Part shown: one piece after another, positions 49,671 to 59,945 of the stretch
Position numbering within the stretch: the stretch's first letter is position 1
Layout of the letters: every line of letters begins with the position of its first letter
Assembly: GCF_958979055.1 (NCBI RefSeq)
Contig: NC_084891.1
Span: 25,753,501-25,817,500, forward strand
DNA: 64,000 nucleotides
Direction: 5' to 3'
Origin: Alnus glutinosa
Taxonomy: Eukaryota > Streptophyta > Magnoliopsida > Fagales > Betulaceae
Program-made: the position numbers and the translations under genes
The notes under the pieces: generated by a model
Told to the model about the DNA's origin: nothing
What the model saw: only the letters and a program-made list of their open reading frames with translations
Database searches by the model: none

Positions 49671-49815
49671 CAAGAAGAAACTTCTCGGGGGGTCAGATTT
49701 AACCCTCGGGTTTTGCAGGTTAGCAGGTTTTCAGAAGGAGACAAAGATCGGGTTTCCTTAGACATGGAATTCCCATTATTCAAGCAAGCTTCGGATAAGG
49801 GAATTGGGGGGTAAC

Positions 49816-50331
49816 TGTTGGGGATAAATCCCACTCAACCCGATCCAAAGAGAAGATTCAAAAGTCAAATAGGTCCAAACAGATAAGAATAATGATCATA
49901 TCAGAGGTCTAAGAAGATATCAGATCAGAAGTCTAAGAAGATGTCAGATCAGAAGTCTAAGAAGATATCAGATTGGAAGTCGTCTAAGAAGATATCAGAT
50001 TGGAAGTCTAAGAAGGTATCCAATTAGAAGTCTAGTAAAGGATTGAAGTCCAATTAGAACTCGGACAGCAGTTCTAAATCAACAAGGAGCAGGAGTCCTA
50101 ATCCAGGTTTGACTCCACCTCTATGCCTATAAATAGGCCCATACCCCAGGTATAAACTAAGTCTCAATTTTTATGCATAGAGCATTATTTCTCTCACAGA
50201 AGCTAACTTAGGCATCGGAGCGGGACCCCCGGAAGGGTCCCTAGGTTTTGTTGTTTTGCAGAGTTATTAAGAAGCGTGAAGAACATCAAAGGAACGTGCA
50301 GATTCACACCATACCGGAAACTGTACCAACA
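49816..50331 (+). repeat. 3' LTR, copy 1
   Basis: 516 bp, identical by eye to the 5' LTR. It is preceded by a G-rich purine tract (GGGAATTGGGGGGTAAC) that probably serves as the polypurine primer. Confidence 0.93.
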
Positions 50332-50836
50332 TATCTGATCCTGGACGACTTGTTAATTTCTTAGCAAAAATGTAACATGGATGACAAAAGATAGCATCCT
50401 TTGATTCCGAATATTCCAACCAAGTTGACTATGTCTGAAACCAAGAAGCTTGAAATCGACGACGATGATTCTTCGGTCCTGAAACTGGATATTCTGTAGG
50501 TTTAAGAATAGGTTGACATGGGTCAGCTTTAAGATAAGCACGTCGCATTTCATCTTGTAAGTTTACAAGAAATTCCCATATTTGTGGACGTTTTCCTGGA
50601 TCACGTTGCAAAGAGGTGGCATCAATTTCTTCAGGAATGATTCTTGGACATTTGGAAGGCCGTTCATCAATCACTGAAGCATTAAGATCCGTTGCTAATG
50701 ATCTATTTAAAGGTGTATCACTATTAACCTCTGAATGACTCGCATATTTTTTCTTAAAGAATGAATCGATTGTTTTTTGTCTGCTCATATTTTTCTAAGC
50801 TGTAAGAAAAATTTATAGATTAATAAATTAACCAAA

Positions 50837-51179
50837 AAATACCTACAAATATAAGATTTTTATTAGAATTTTTTTTACTTATAATAGTTCTTATTAGCAT
50901 TAACAACCAAAAAAGTAACAAAAAATTAACTAAATCAAAAAACCCATCAAATTATAAGGAAAAAAAATTCAATAATCAAAGTAACTATTAAAAATCTTAA
51001 TTTAGCCAAAATAACAAACACAAAAAAAATATAAACTACTTGACAAATAAACTAAGCACAATTAATAGGGTACGAGAAAAATGAGTACCTTCCAGTGAAG
51101 CAATGTTATCTTGAGCTTAAGGAGTTTCTTAAAAACAAATCAAAGACAATAATGTGCTAGCTGAATGCTGCAAACCAAT

Positions 51180-51211
<32 letters not shown>

Positions 51212-52440
51212 AGGCATACTTAATTTTCTTTTTTTGTGTATTTATTTTGTAAGCTTCTTAAGAATTCTATCTAGACTAAATATTGGAAAAAAATCAAATT
51301 AAATAATAAAAACAAATATAAAATTTTTTTATCATTCAAAGATAAATATTAACAAAGCATATTTGATTAATTGATTATTTTTTTACATTAATCACATAAT
51401 CATATTTGAAATTTTAATCATTTGATTCCTAAAGAAATAAAAAAATAAAATCTCATATCTAAAATCAAAACCTTCCAGAACGTCTAACAAATCTATTGGT
51501 CTTTTTTGAAAAAAAATCTATTGGTCTCTTTTGAAAAAATCTCTCCCTGTCTCCCCAGTCCTCACGGTCCCACCCATGGTTAATGGTTTGATAGTCCCAC
51601 GCATGACGCATCAAAGCATTGAAATCATTCGGTCAAAGTGGGTTTTTCAGTTTTTCTAATTTACACTTTCTAGGACTTTCTAAGCTCTATCATTCTGGCT
51701 TCCACAAAAGACAAATCCACAATATTTCTCATTTGAGTCATTTCCTCAATTTCATTTCTCCCCTACGCCTCCCTCCCTCAAAGTCTCAGACTCTCAAACT
51801 GTCAAACACAATATTTCCTCATCTCACTCCTCTCTCAAACACAGCATAGAAAAAAAATGGCGTAGATACTAGAGCAGATAACTCACGTTTGTGACGTCTC
51901 AGTGGTTCATAGTGATAGAAGACAGTGTCTCGAGGCTAGATGGACAGCCTGGACCGCGCGCTGGACGCTGGTGGTGGTGCGACGCAGCGTCGGGTGCGTG
52001 GAAGACGGTGGATGCACAGCCTCTCAGTCTCAGATCTCAGTTCTCTCCCCTCTAAGCCTCGGTATTTTCAGGACTGAACCACAACATTTTTTTTTTTCTT
52101 TTTTTTGGGGTTTGGGTGATACTTTTGACAGAGAGTTAGTGAGAAAAATTTGAAGGAGTTAGAAAACTGAAAAGCAATTTGGTTTGCCCCCTTTTCTCTT
52201 GTGGAGTGTGATTTTTTTTTTTATTGACATTTCAGTGATTACACATTTGCCGTGTGGGGAGGATTTGATTGTTGTCTCATGTCTGGTTATTTTTTTTTCC
52301 CTAGGACCTATCTGCTGCGTACTGCGTAGCTGTGGTTTTTTTTTTTTTCCTTGTTTTTGGTATGGCTTGCTGCTGTTGTTGGTTTTTTTTAAAATTATTA
52401 TTATTATGATTTTTTTTTTTTTTTAAGATTTAAGTGCCAG
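50837..52440. other. Non-coding 5' part of the hAT element
   Basis: Upstream (minus-strand sense) of the transposase start. It is A/T-rich with many homopolymer runs; 51540-52160 is pyrimidine-rich. The GC-rich patch 51920-52060 holds no recognisable gene. It probably contains the transposase promoter. Confidence 0.4.
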
Positions 52441-52743
52441 AACGACAGGCTTGAGGATAATTTTTTTTTTTTTTAAGAAAAAAAAATTAGGGGGGGTTGA
52501 ATTCATTTTTTGCAGGGGCCATTAGTGCATTAATAAAAAATAAAAAATAAATAAAATTTAGAAGTCAATTTTTTTTTGGGGGGGGGCCATAACCCCCCCC
52601 ACCCTCCAACGTGCCTCCGCCCCTGGTAACTTAGGGTATATAGATAGTATATATACATTATGTAAATAATATTAACCCTCAAGTTGACATATATATTTTT
52701 TAAAGCATATATTTTGTATGTGTATATAGTACACAAATGTAAA

Positions 52744-53647
52744 CAGGGACGGAGCCAGACATTTTAATGGGAGGGGGCCAAATAAATTTTTTTCTTAAGT
52801 AAAGGTTAAAGTATGAATATATATTAAGGCAAATTTTAAGTAAATTAAACATAACCCAGTTTTGATATTTTTATTATTCCCTTTAAATTAAAAATTAATA
52901 AGCAAAATTGAAAAGAGTTTTTTGAAAGAAAAAATATAAAAATAAAAAATCTCAGTTTCTGTACTAAAATTGAGAAATTTGAGTTAGATGAATTATGTGT
53001 TTCTCGACGTTCTCGCAACTTTATTTGAATGACATGGCTCTTAAAACTAACATTTTCTTACTTCTTTTGTTAGAACAACCCACTCTAACTAACACAATAG
53101 CCCACTAACTGTTATACAAAACACACTATATTCTACACAAAACAAATTATGCTAAACGCAACACAACAAATGAAATACATATCTTCTAGACTTTTCTAAT
53201 GCCATCTAGCTATATTGAAATGAATTTCCATTTCATGTTATCTTTGGCCACACATCCTTAGAAAATTGAACTTTGTCAGGCGTGCGATTCCTCAAATCCA
53301 CATCTGTCTTCTTCCAATAAACTGATTTACTAAACCATTTTCATTTACTTTGAACAAAATAACTTTGTAAAATTCCTTCCATTGTTAGCATTCTCAGACA
53401 TGCATGTCCGTTGCTACCCGTGAAATATTAAAAGAAAATTTTTTGACAATGAAACTATCGTTCCAAATGAGATGAAACTAGTTAAAGAGATATAAAAGGG
53501 AAGAGACCAAGGATCGAGCCACAAAAATTTCTTATTATAGGCCAAAAAAACATTTTTTTTTATTTTTTTTATTTTACCTTATTATTTTTTTTCTCAAGAG
53601 TTGGGGGGGGCCATGGCCCCCACCGGCCCCCCCTCTCTCCGTCATTG
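52744..53647. mobile_element. Non-autonomous hAT element (904 bp), TSD AATGTAAA
   Basis: Left end CAGGGACGGAGCCAGAC, right end CTCTCTCCGTCATTG (reversed CAATGACGGAGAGAG). Both ends are followed inward by G/C-rich GGGAGGGGGCC and GGCCCCCACCGGCCCC stretches. Direct repeats AATGTAAA at 52736-52743 and 53648-53655 give the 8-bp hAT signature. No transposase remains. It is inserted in the same tandem array as the larger hAT. Confidence 0.8.
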
Positions 53648-53811
53648 AATGTAAACCCTAACTATACGTACATATACTATAAATAGTATATGTATAGGGA
53701 TAAGGTTCAACAAATAAAGTATGCCATAATTAACACATGTATATACTATACAAGGACTTATACGAGATTTGAGTAAATGTTGAAAGTTAAAGGGAATTCA
53801 ACTCGCCCTCC

Positions 53812-54290
53812 TTCACGGTGTGTTTGAAGATAAATGCAAAAACAGGCCACCTATGGTTTGAATTCATTACCGGCAGTTGAACACTAGTCTCCCTTTACTC
53901 GTATAGTTTCCAAGGCTCCCCCCTACTAGATAATTGGGATGGATATGTCACATGACCTTGATCACAGAGGGGGGAGAGGAGCTCACGAGGAACATAGAAA
54001 TAAGGTCACATGTTCGACTTTATGGGCAACATGATCATGATCTGCCAATAAGTAATTATCTAGTAGATCAATCATGATCATCGTTTTGAACTCGATCAAA
54101 TGATAGAGGCATGCAAATTTCTATCTCTGTAGGCTATGCTGGAATGCTTAGGATCACAAGGCCAACACATTACCATGTTCTATTTGACGAGGTTTGTTTT
54201 TCTGCAGATGATCCTCATGAACTTGTGCATTCACTTTCTTATGCGTACCAGACAAACACAATTGCGGTTTATGTATATAGTATTAATATA
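53812..54290 (+). pseudogene. Captured, rearranged fragment of an ARGONAUTE4-clade PIWI domain
   Basis: In order on the plus strand, in shifting frames, are peptides matching the C-terminal half of AGO4/6/9: VCLKINAK (53830), NSLPAVEH then stop and RIVSK (53861-53913), IIGMDMSH (first catalytic Asp region, 53931-53953), FELDQMIEACKFL (54082-54120), then GMLRITRPTHYHVLFDE and ELVHSLSYAYQ (54140-54250). Order is colinear with AGO4. About 60 codons between the ACKFL and GML blocks are absent and part of the middle is unreadable; there are several stops and frameshifts. It lies within the CACTA element, opposite in orientation to TNP2. It cannot make protein. Confidence 0.85.
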
Positions 54291-54600
54291 TTGCAAATTA
54301 TTATGTTTTTTTAGAGTATATGTTTTATATGTGTAGTACACAGCCCTAACCCTGCGTATATATACTATTATACATATTACACAAATATTAACTATAGTCA
54401 TACGTATATATGCATGCTATATAAATACTAAATTAGGGTTAGAGTTTAAACTATAGTATATGCCAAAATATGTACGTAGTATTAATTAAAATTTGTATTT
54501 ATTTTTTAAATGATTTATTTCACATGTAAAGTATTGGATTACTTTTCATAATTTTTCAAAAAAAATAAAAATAAACTTGTAATTTTTTTAAAAATTACAA

Positions 54601-54862
54601 CAGTTAACCACGTGAATTTATGATACGTGGCCATTTAGTGACGTGATCATATTCCACGTGGCGAGATGGCCATATGTGATTCAGGCACATGGCCATGCGG
54701 CCACGTGGTTCACGTGCATGTGGGCCGTCGGGGCCACGTACCTGAATCCATGTGCCCGAATTACATGTGGCCATGTGCGCAAATACCATGTGGCAATCTG
54801 GCCACGTGGCTACAGTAACGAATACTGTAGCCACATGGTGAATTTCTTGATTTTTTGCAGTG
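54601..54862. repeat. Right subterminal ACGTG array and CACTA terminus
   Basis: ACGTGG, CCACGTGG, GGCCACGTAC and CATGTGGCC words repeat through 54605-54840 in both orientations, ending in TTTTTTGCAGTG at the element border. It mirrors the left array. Confidence 0.75.
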
Positions 54863-54865
54863 TTT

Positions 54866-55530
54866 ATTTTCCATTTCAAAGATAAATGAGTGGTATCAAT
54901 CAATTTTATTTATTTATTATTATTATTATTATTTATTTTTATCATTTTAAAGTTAATGTAGCTTTTAAGATCAATTGGCTTTGAAATTGACCACTATTAA
55001 ATTTTGATCAAATGGTTAATGTGGCATTGGAGTTACCATTTGATCAAAATTCAATGAGATATGATATGTTTATAACTTCTATACAATTCTTGTATAACTC
55101 CGATAATTTTTTTAAAAAAAATCAACCATTAAATATGTAGGACCCACATGTAATAAAATATATTCAATGGTTAGTTTTTTTTTAAAAAAAAAGCTGTTAG
55201 AGAACCATTATAAGTGGTAAACATGTACAAAAATTATATAGAAGTGGTAAACATATCATATATAAACTTTTAAAGGACAAAAAATTAGTTCATATTTATA
55301 GACCATTATAAGTGGGCTTACAGATGGAGATATGAAAAGTTTATAGCTTTTATACAACTTTAACAAATTTTTTTCTTAAAATCAAATATTGGATGTATAG
55401 AATCCACTTGTAGAAAAACATATACAATTGTTAATTTGAAAAAATGTTGTTAGAGTTGTGCAAAAGTTGTGTCAATAGTTATACAACAATCATTTCTCTT
55501 ACAGATGCACAAACCATTTATTTATGAGGG
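54866..55530. other. AT-rich flank with dispersed inverted and direct repeats
   Basis: A segment with ATATGATATGTTTATAACTT, CATTAAATATGTAGGACCCA and TCAATGGTTAGTTT recurs in imperfect form at 55055-55190, 55330-55450 and 55725-55850, some copies partly inverted. These look like decayed MITEs. No gene. Confidence 0.45.
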
Positions 55531-55717
55531 AGATATGATGCACTGCTACCTCAAGACACAACTCTTGACCACTTTTGCCCACGTGACAACTTTTACTTTT
55601 ACTTTCTTTCTTTTTTTGAAAAAAAAAAAAAAAAATCCTAAAGCTAGCTAGGGGACCACATGCCACATGGACAAGATGGTCAAGAGTTGTGTTTTGAAGT
55701 GACAAAATATCATATCT
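55531..55717. mobile_element. MITE with ACCTCAAGACACAACTC ends, copy A
   Basis: 187 bp with about 40-bp inverted ends: left AGATATGATGCACTGC then TACCTCAAGACACAACTC; right reversed AGATATGATATTTTGTC then ACTTCAAAACACAACTC. The interior contains GCCCACGTGACAACTTTTAC. A second copy in the opposite orientation is at 58331-58513. Confidence 0.65.
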
Positions 55718-56735
55718 GATTTATGAGATATGATACGTTTACAACTTCCGTACAACTTTAACAACTTTTTTTAAGATGAACCATTAGACATGTAGGACCT
55801 ATATGTAGAAAAACAGATTCAATAGTTAGTTTGAAAAAAAGTTGTTAGAGTTGTATAAAAGTTATGTCAAAAGTTGTACAACAATCATTTCTCTCTATTT
55901 ATAGATCATTTATATATTCTTGCAATAGGGAGCCTTGAAAAGAAAAAGAAAATGAAAATGAAAAAAAGAAAAAAGAAAAAATAATGGCTTTCCGTATGCA
56001 AGTCAATATAATGGAGTGAATTTACGAACCCATCTCTTCACTTATAGCAACCCAACAACAACGGGTTGGAGGGGCGATTGCCTTCTTAGATTATTCTTAG
56101 TGAACTATTCATTTCAAATTTTTCACCAAAATTTGGTAAAAAATTCAAAAAAATCAACTTTAACAAACTCCCTATAATTTTTCTATTTTGGCTTTTGTAA
56201 GAATTTCACTCAAAATTTGGCTTACAAATTTAATGAGTTATTGAATATTTAATCATTTCTCTCTCATTTCACTTCACTTTTTACTTTTGATCTCTCTTCA
56301 TTTGTTAAGAGTGCTTGCTTAAAACCAATAAAAAATTAATATCTAGTTGAAATATAAAAACATTTAGAGAGTTTGATGTAAGAAGTTTGTTAAAAGTAGT
56401 AGTTAAAATAACAAAAGTAGATTTTTTAGCTAAAATTTGGAGAAAATTTAGAGAGCTCATTAGTGATACTCTTAGTTTTGAAATTTAGGGGGAAAAAAAA
56501 GGAGAAGTAAAAAAAAATAATAATAAGAAAGAAAGAAAGAAAAAAATGGGAGTGCTTGGGAAGTCCCAAGTGGCTATATACGAGATGTTTATTTGTTTGT
56601 ATGTAATAAGGTCACTAGTTCTATGCCTCAAAAATCTTAAAAGAAATCCAATAAAAGAGTTTGAGATAATATTGCCCTTAGGCTTCGGTGGATTGGCAAT
56701 GGCATTGGGCTACCACCGCCAATACAATCGGACAA
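55718..56735. other. Spacer, no gene
   Basis: AT-rich, with poly-A-rich runs near 55940-55985 and 56490-56545. No conserved frame; the 79-codon frame at 56546-56785 shows no recognised similarity. Confidence 0.45.
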
Positions 56736-56894
56736 GGATCCTCTCCATTTCAAATGGGAAGGATTCTCTTCATTTAGTTAAATAAGGAGGATATAGTTGT
56801 CTTTTCACAATTGTACAGAATGTGAAAAGACAACTATACCCTCATTTTTATATTAAATGGAGAGAATTCTCTTTATTTGAAATGGAGAGGATCC
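56736..56894. mobile_element. Hairpin MITE, GGATCCTCTCCATTTCA family
   Basis: 159 bp. The left end GGATCCTCTCCATTTCAAAT is mirrored on the right as ATTTGAAATGGAGAGGATCC, a near-perfect 20-bp match. The interior pair AGTTGTCTTTTCACA and TGTGAAAAGACAACT extends the stem, so nearly the whole element folds back. Related to 11758-11907. Confidence 0.7.
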
Positions 56895-57757
56895 AAATTC
56901 AACACAACCTTGTGTTCTCTTAAGCTGATAAATGATTCCTAATTTCGTACATCCTATATTTATAGCTAGAAGATCATTAAAAGAAAAAAGAAAAAAAAAA
57001 GAAAAAAAAAAAAAAGAAAAGACATTTATGGTTAAAAACAAAAATATTAACCAATAACATAAGACACAGAATACTAATAAAATACTTCAAATTATTTTGC
57101 CACGTCAAAATAGTGTTTTTTTTTTTACAAAAACAAAAAGTATCTTCTACAAATATTAACGAACAGCCATTATTACAAAAAGACCAATAATTTTGGAAGG
57201 CTAAGCCCTCAGAACGTGTAAATACTCCCTTGGTTATTATATTATATAAATAATATGGGATGATATCCTAAGTTCCACGAGTCACGACAATGTCGGGTGT
57301 TCTACACTACCTTATTGTATTCTAATTAATAGGATGGGGACATGGGGTGCAAAATAAGACCCCATTCTATGAAAAGGCAAAAGGCCACAATAATAAAATA
57401 AAAAAAATAAAATAAAAATAAAAATAAAAAAATAAAAAAAAGGGGGGGGAGGGGTAATTTGGGTAAAACACGATCCTCGTTTCCCAATAATTTGAGATAT
57501 TAGTGGATGTTTATTAGATGCTCATTTATTCGTTATATAGGTCACTGGTCAGCAATGGTGATAACCTTTAAAAGAAATACAAAAATCTACGGCTGATTTC
57601 TTACCACGTGGTACATACTAACCAAAGTGATAAAGAAACTATGAAGAACGGAAATGAACAAGTGAAAAAAGTGTGGAAATTGCTTTAAAAAAAAAAAAAA
57701 AAAACTTGGTTTGAATACGCATCTTATTCTAAAAAGTCATTTTATATAATATTTTTT

Positions 57758-58137
57758 AGGGTTAAATACCTCATTGTTATTTGAGTTTTAAGTGTTTTTA
57801 AATTTAGTACTTGATTTTTAATTTGTATCATAGGTGGTACCTGAGTTTTAATTTTATTTTTTTTTTTTGCCATGGGGTGGCAGGCCACCCCCTCTTCTTT
57901 TTTATTCCCCAATTTTTTTTAATTGTATTATTTTATTATTTTATAAAGATTTTTATTTTTAAATTTTAAATTTTTTTTATATAATGTCACGTGTTAACCT
58001 CAGCGGTTAACATGTGATAGACCGTTAATTTTAGGATGGAAAAATCTAACAGAGGTACCAAATGAGTTTTTACGCCTAACTCAAATATCACATATGATAC
58101 AAATTAAAATTCAGGTACCAATGAAATATTTAACCCT
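57758..58137. mobile_element. MITE with AGGGTTAAATA ends
   Basis: Left end AGGGTTAAATACCTCATTG; right end reversed AGGGTTAAATATTTCATTG. Subterminal GTACCTGAGTTTTAATTT at the left is mirrored by AAATTAAAATTCAGGTAC at the right. 380 bp, no ORF. The target duplication is not clear. Confidence 0.6.
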
Positions 58138-58330
58138 ATTTTTTAAGGGGCCGAACTATGGTATCTCAAATTGAGACTAGTGCCACTAGTCTATAATTTG
58201 GGATTGGTGCCACTGATCTTAATTTTTCGGGTTTCAACTTCTTTATTTGAAGAAATATATTGTAAGAAACACACGGGTTTTTTTTTTTTTTTTTTTTTTT
58301 TTTTCTTTAGGGTCAGGACGATTCAAACCG

Positions 58331-58513
58331 ATATATGATTTTTTGTTACCGTAAGACACAACTCTTGACTATCTTGCCCATGTAGCAAGGTGATCTCCTA
58401 TCTAGCTTTAGGGTTTTTTTTTTCTTTTAAAAAATAAATAAAAATAAAAGTAAAAATTGTCACGTGGGCAAATGTGGTTTGGAGTTGTGTCTTGAGGTAA
58501 CAATGTATCATAA
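58331..58513. mobile_element. MITE with ACCTCAAGACACAACTC ends, copy B
   Basis: 183 bp. Left end ATATATGATTTTTTGTTACC then GTAAGACACAACTCTTGAC; right end reversed GTTATGATACATTGTTACC then TCAAGACACAACTCC. The interior GTCACGTGGGCAAATGTGG is the reverse of that in copy A, so the copies are in opposite orientation 2.8 kb apart. Confidence 0.65.
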
Positions 58514-58537
58514 CTCATTCGGGCCACTAAAATTCAT

Positions 58538-58820
58538 TGAGTAATGCTTATTGTACACAAAGTGTGTCAAGCAAATTTTTTTTTAGAAAAAAAAATAAAA
58601 ATGAAGTGATTGATGCACAACAACATTGCACAACTTGTGCACAATACAAGACACATAAGGTAGGATTCATGTGGTGGGTTTCATTTATATAGGTCTCACT
58701 CATGTATATTGTGTTGTGCATAAATTGTATAATATTGTTGTGAAAAATATTTTTTCTAAAAAAAAATTGTGCAAAAAGTGTAGAGAGTGTGTGCCCGTTA
58801 TGTAAAACAAGCATTCCTCA
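58538..58820. mobile_element. Possible MITE, AATGCTT ends
   Basis: Imperfect inverted ends (AATGCTTATTGTACAC on the left; AATGCTTGTTTTACAT on the right reversed), with internal inverted words around GCACAACTTGTGC. Boundaries are tentative. Confidence 0.4.
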
Positions 58821-59103
58821 AAGTTCACCTAATTAACTGAGGTTTGACCCTAAAGTCAGCAAAATCGTACAACAAAGTTTCAAGTTTCGCTCCCTTGAAT
58901 CTTTGGACGGTGGGGTGATCTTGAGTACGTGGGCCATTTTAGCGGATTCGCCGTACGGTATTTGTTTATTGCCAGTCGATGAAACCCGTGGAGTAATTTG
59001 AAACCCGTTTTGTCAAAAAGGCGAGACTAGTCTATCAAATCTCTGAGCTGTAATTATTTTTTCCAGAAGATTGGAGAATAGTCTGCGGCAAATGTTATAA
59101 TGT

Positions 59104-59107
<4 letters not shown>

Positions 59108-59149
<42 letters not shown>
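59108..59149. repeat. (TA)n microsatellite
   Basis: About 42 bp of alternating TA in gene-free DNA upstream of the second LTR element; the surrounding 58,820-59,367 holds no recognised gene. Confidence 0.85.
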
Positions 59150-59152
<3 letters not shown>

Positions 59153-59367
59153 TATCTTTAATACACTTTTCCCGCACCTCATCATTTGACGTTATTTTTT
59201 AATGTATGAATCAAGTAGGGTTGAAGCTCGAATTTGTGAATAACATTTACCTATAACATAAATATATAATATGTAATTATATAAAACATATTATAAAATA
59301 TAGCACATAGCTATAGTCTATAAGTAATAAATTAACAATACGTTATTATATATAATTAGAGAGTATA

Positions 59368-59883
59368 TGTTGGGGATAAATCCCACTCAACCCGATCCAA
59401 AGAGAAGATTCAAAAGTCAAATAGGTCCAAACAGATAAGAATAATGATCATATCAGAGGTCTAAGAAGATATCAGATCAGAAGTCTAAGAAGATGTCAGA
59501 TCAGAAGTCTAAGAAGATATCAGATTGGAAGTCGTCTAAGAAGATATCAGATTGGAAGTCTAAGAAGGTATCCAATTAGAAGTCTAGTAAAGGATTGAAG
59601 TCCAATTAGAACTCGGACAGCAGTTCTAAATCAACAAGGAGCAGGAGTCCTAATCCAGGTTTGACTCCACCTCTATGCCTATAAATAGGCCCATACCCCA
59701 GGTATAAACTAAGTCTCAATTTTTATGCATAGAGCATTATTTCTCTCACAGAAGCTAACTTAGGCATCGGAGCGGGACCCCCGGAAGGGTCCCTAGGTTT
59801 TGTTGTTTTGCAGAGTTATTAAGAAGCGTGAAGAACATCAAAGGAACGTGCAGATTCACACCATACCGGAAACTGTACCAACA
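59368..59883 (+). repeat. 5' LTR, copy 2
   Basis: 516 bp starting TGTTGGGG and ending CCAACA, with the same TATA box and terminal GGGACCC/GGGTCCC hairpin as copy 1. Confidence 0.93.
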
Positions 59884-59945
59884 GTTTGGCGCCGTCTGTG
59901 GGAAACGATTATTCGTTCCTCATAAAAAAAAAAAGAAGATCCAGC

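Larger units (their letters stand above)
46517..50331 (+). mobile_element. TR-GAG-type non-autonomous LTR retrotransposon, copy 1 (3815 bp)
   Basis: LTRs 46517-47032 and 49816-50331 (516 bp each, no difference seen) begin TGTTGGGGATAAATCC and end CTGTACCAACA. TSD TATCT lies at 46512-46516 and 50332-50336, inside the hAT transposase gene. After the 5' LTR comes TTTGGCGCCGT, a primer-binding site matching the 3' end of tRNA-Asp. Internal content: an intact gag ORF, then a hairpin tandem array; no protease, reverse transcriptase, RNase H or integrase. This fits the TR-GAG class (gag-only, gypsy-related), which must rely on an autonomous partner for reverse transcription and integration. Confidence 0.93.
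44510..50788 (-). pseudogene. TTF-type zinc finger / hAT dimerisation transposase, inactivated
   Basis: Minus strand, split by the LTR element. Upstream part 50788-50332 opens MSRQKTIDSFFKKKY and includes RDPGKRPQIWEF and FCHPCYIFAKKL (TTF zinc finger). Downstream part 46516-44510 continues TVKGFKNWKK, then DUF4371-like ILVDEARDESKREQM, RGQGYDEGSNMRGEWNGLQ and YYVHCFAHKLQLALV, and ends in the hAT dimerisation region LPVSTATIERSFSAMKLVKTRLRSRM. Lesions: in-frame TAG near 50424, TGA near 46278 and TGA near 45520 (both at positions where CGA Arg is expected, consistent with methyl-CpG decay), and a frameshift near 44830. Single-exon architecture is typical of these plant ZMYM1-like transposases. 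Not functional. Confidence 0.85.
44213..52630 (-). mobile_element. hAT transposon (TTF/ZMYM type) with nested LTR element
   Basis: The left end reads AGGGGCGAAACCAGG and the right end reversed reads CAGGGGCGGAGGCACG, followed by G-rich then CCCC-rich sequence that is typical of this plant hAT group. The 8-bp word TTAGGGTA flanks at 44205-44212 and 52631-52638, although the right copy sits six bases beyond the CCCCTG end, so the exact right border is uncertain. It carries a decayed hAT transposase on the minus strand and the 3.8-kb LTR element 46517-50331. It interrupts the telomere-box tandem array of the CACTA element. Confidence 0.75.
33870..54862 (-). mobile_element. CACTA (En/Spm) transposon, about 21 kb, with nested insertions
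   Basis: The left end is CACTACTTAAAAAA at 33870 and the right end is TTTTTTGCAGTG ending 54862, i.e. CACTGCAAAAAA reversed. Both sides are flanked by TTT (33867-33869 and 54863-54865), the 3-bp duplication expected of CACTA elements. Arrays of ACGTG words follow each end. The interior on the minus strand has an ORF1-type gene and a TNP2 transposase with its Transpos_assoc domain. Foreign insertions (solo LTR, hAT with nested LTR element, hAT-type MITE) account for about 10.6 kb. The TIRs are imperfect and A/T-rich, so the exact left border is the weakest point; an alternative CACTAC occurs at 33908. Confidence 0.65.

Noticed and set aside
48323-49834. Minus-strand frames made of repeated ARTDPR / RLGLIRE words
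   Set aside because: They are antisense read-through of the hairpin array; the 65-bp unit changes frame each repeat, so the frames are short accidents.
53812-54290. A functional Argonaute gene
   Set aside because: Only part of the PIWI domain is present, with stops, frameshifts, a missing block and no PAZ or N-terminal exons.
54601-54860. CRISPR-like array in the ACGTG-rich stretches
   Set aside because: Repeats are short, overlapping, in both orientations and without uniform spacers; the context is eukaryotic transposon DNA.
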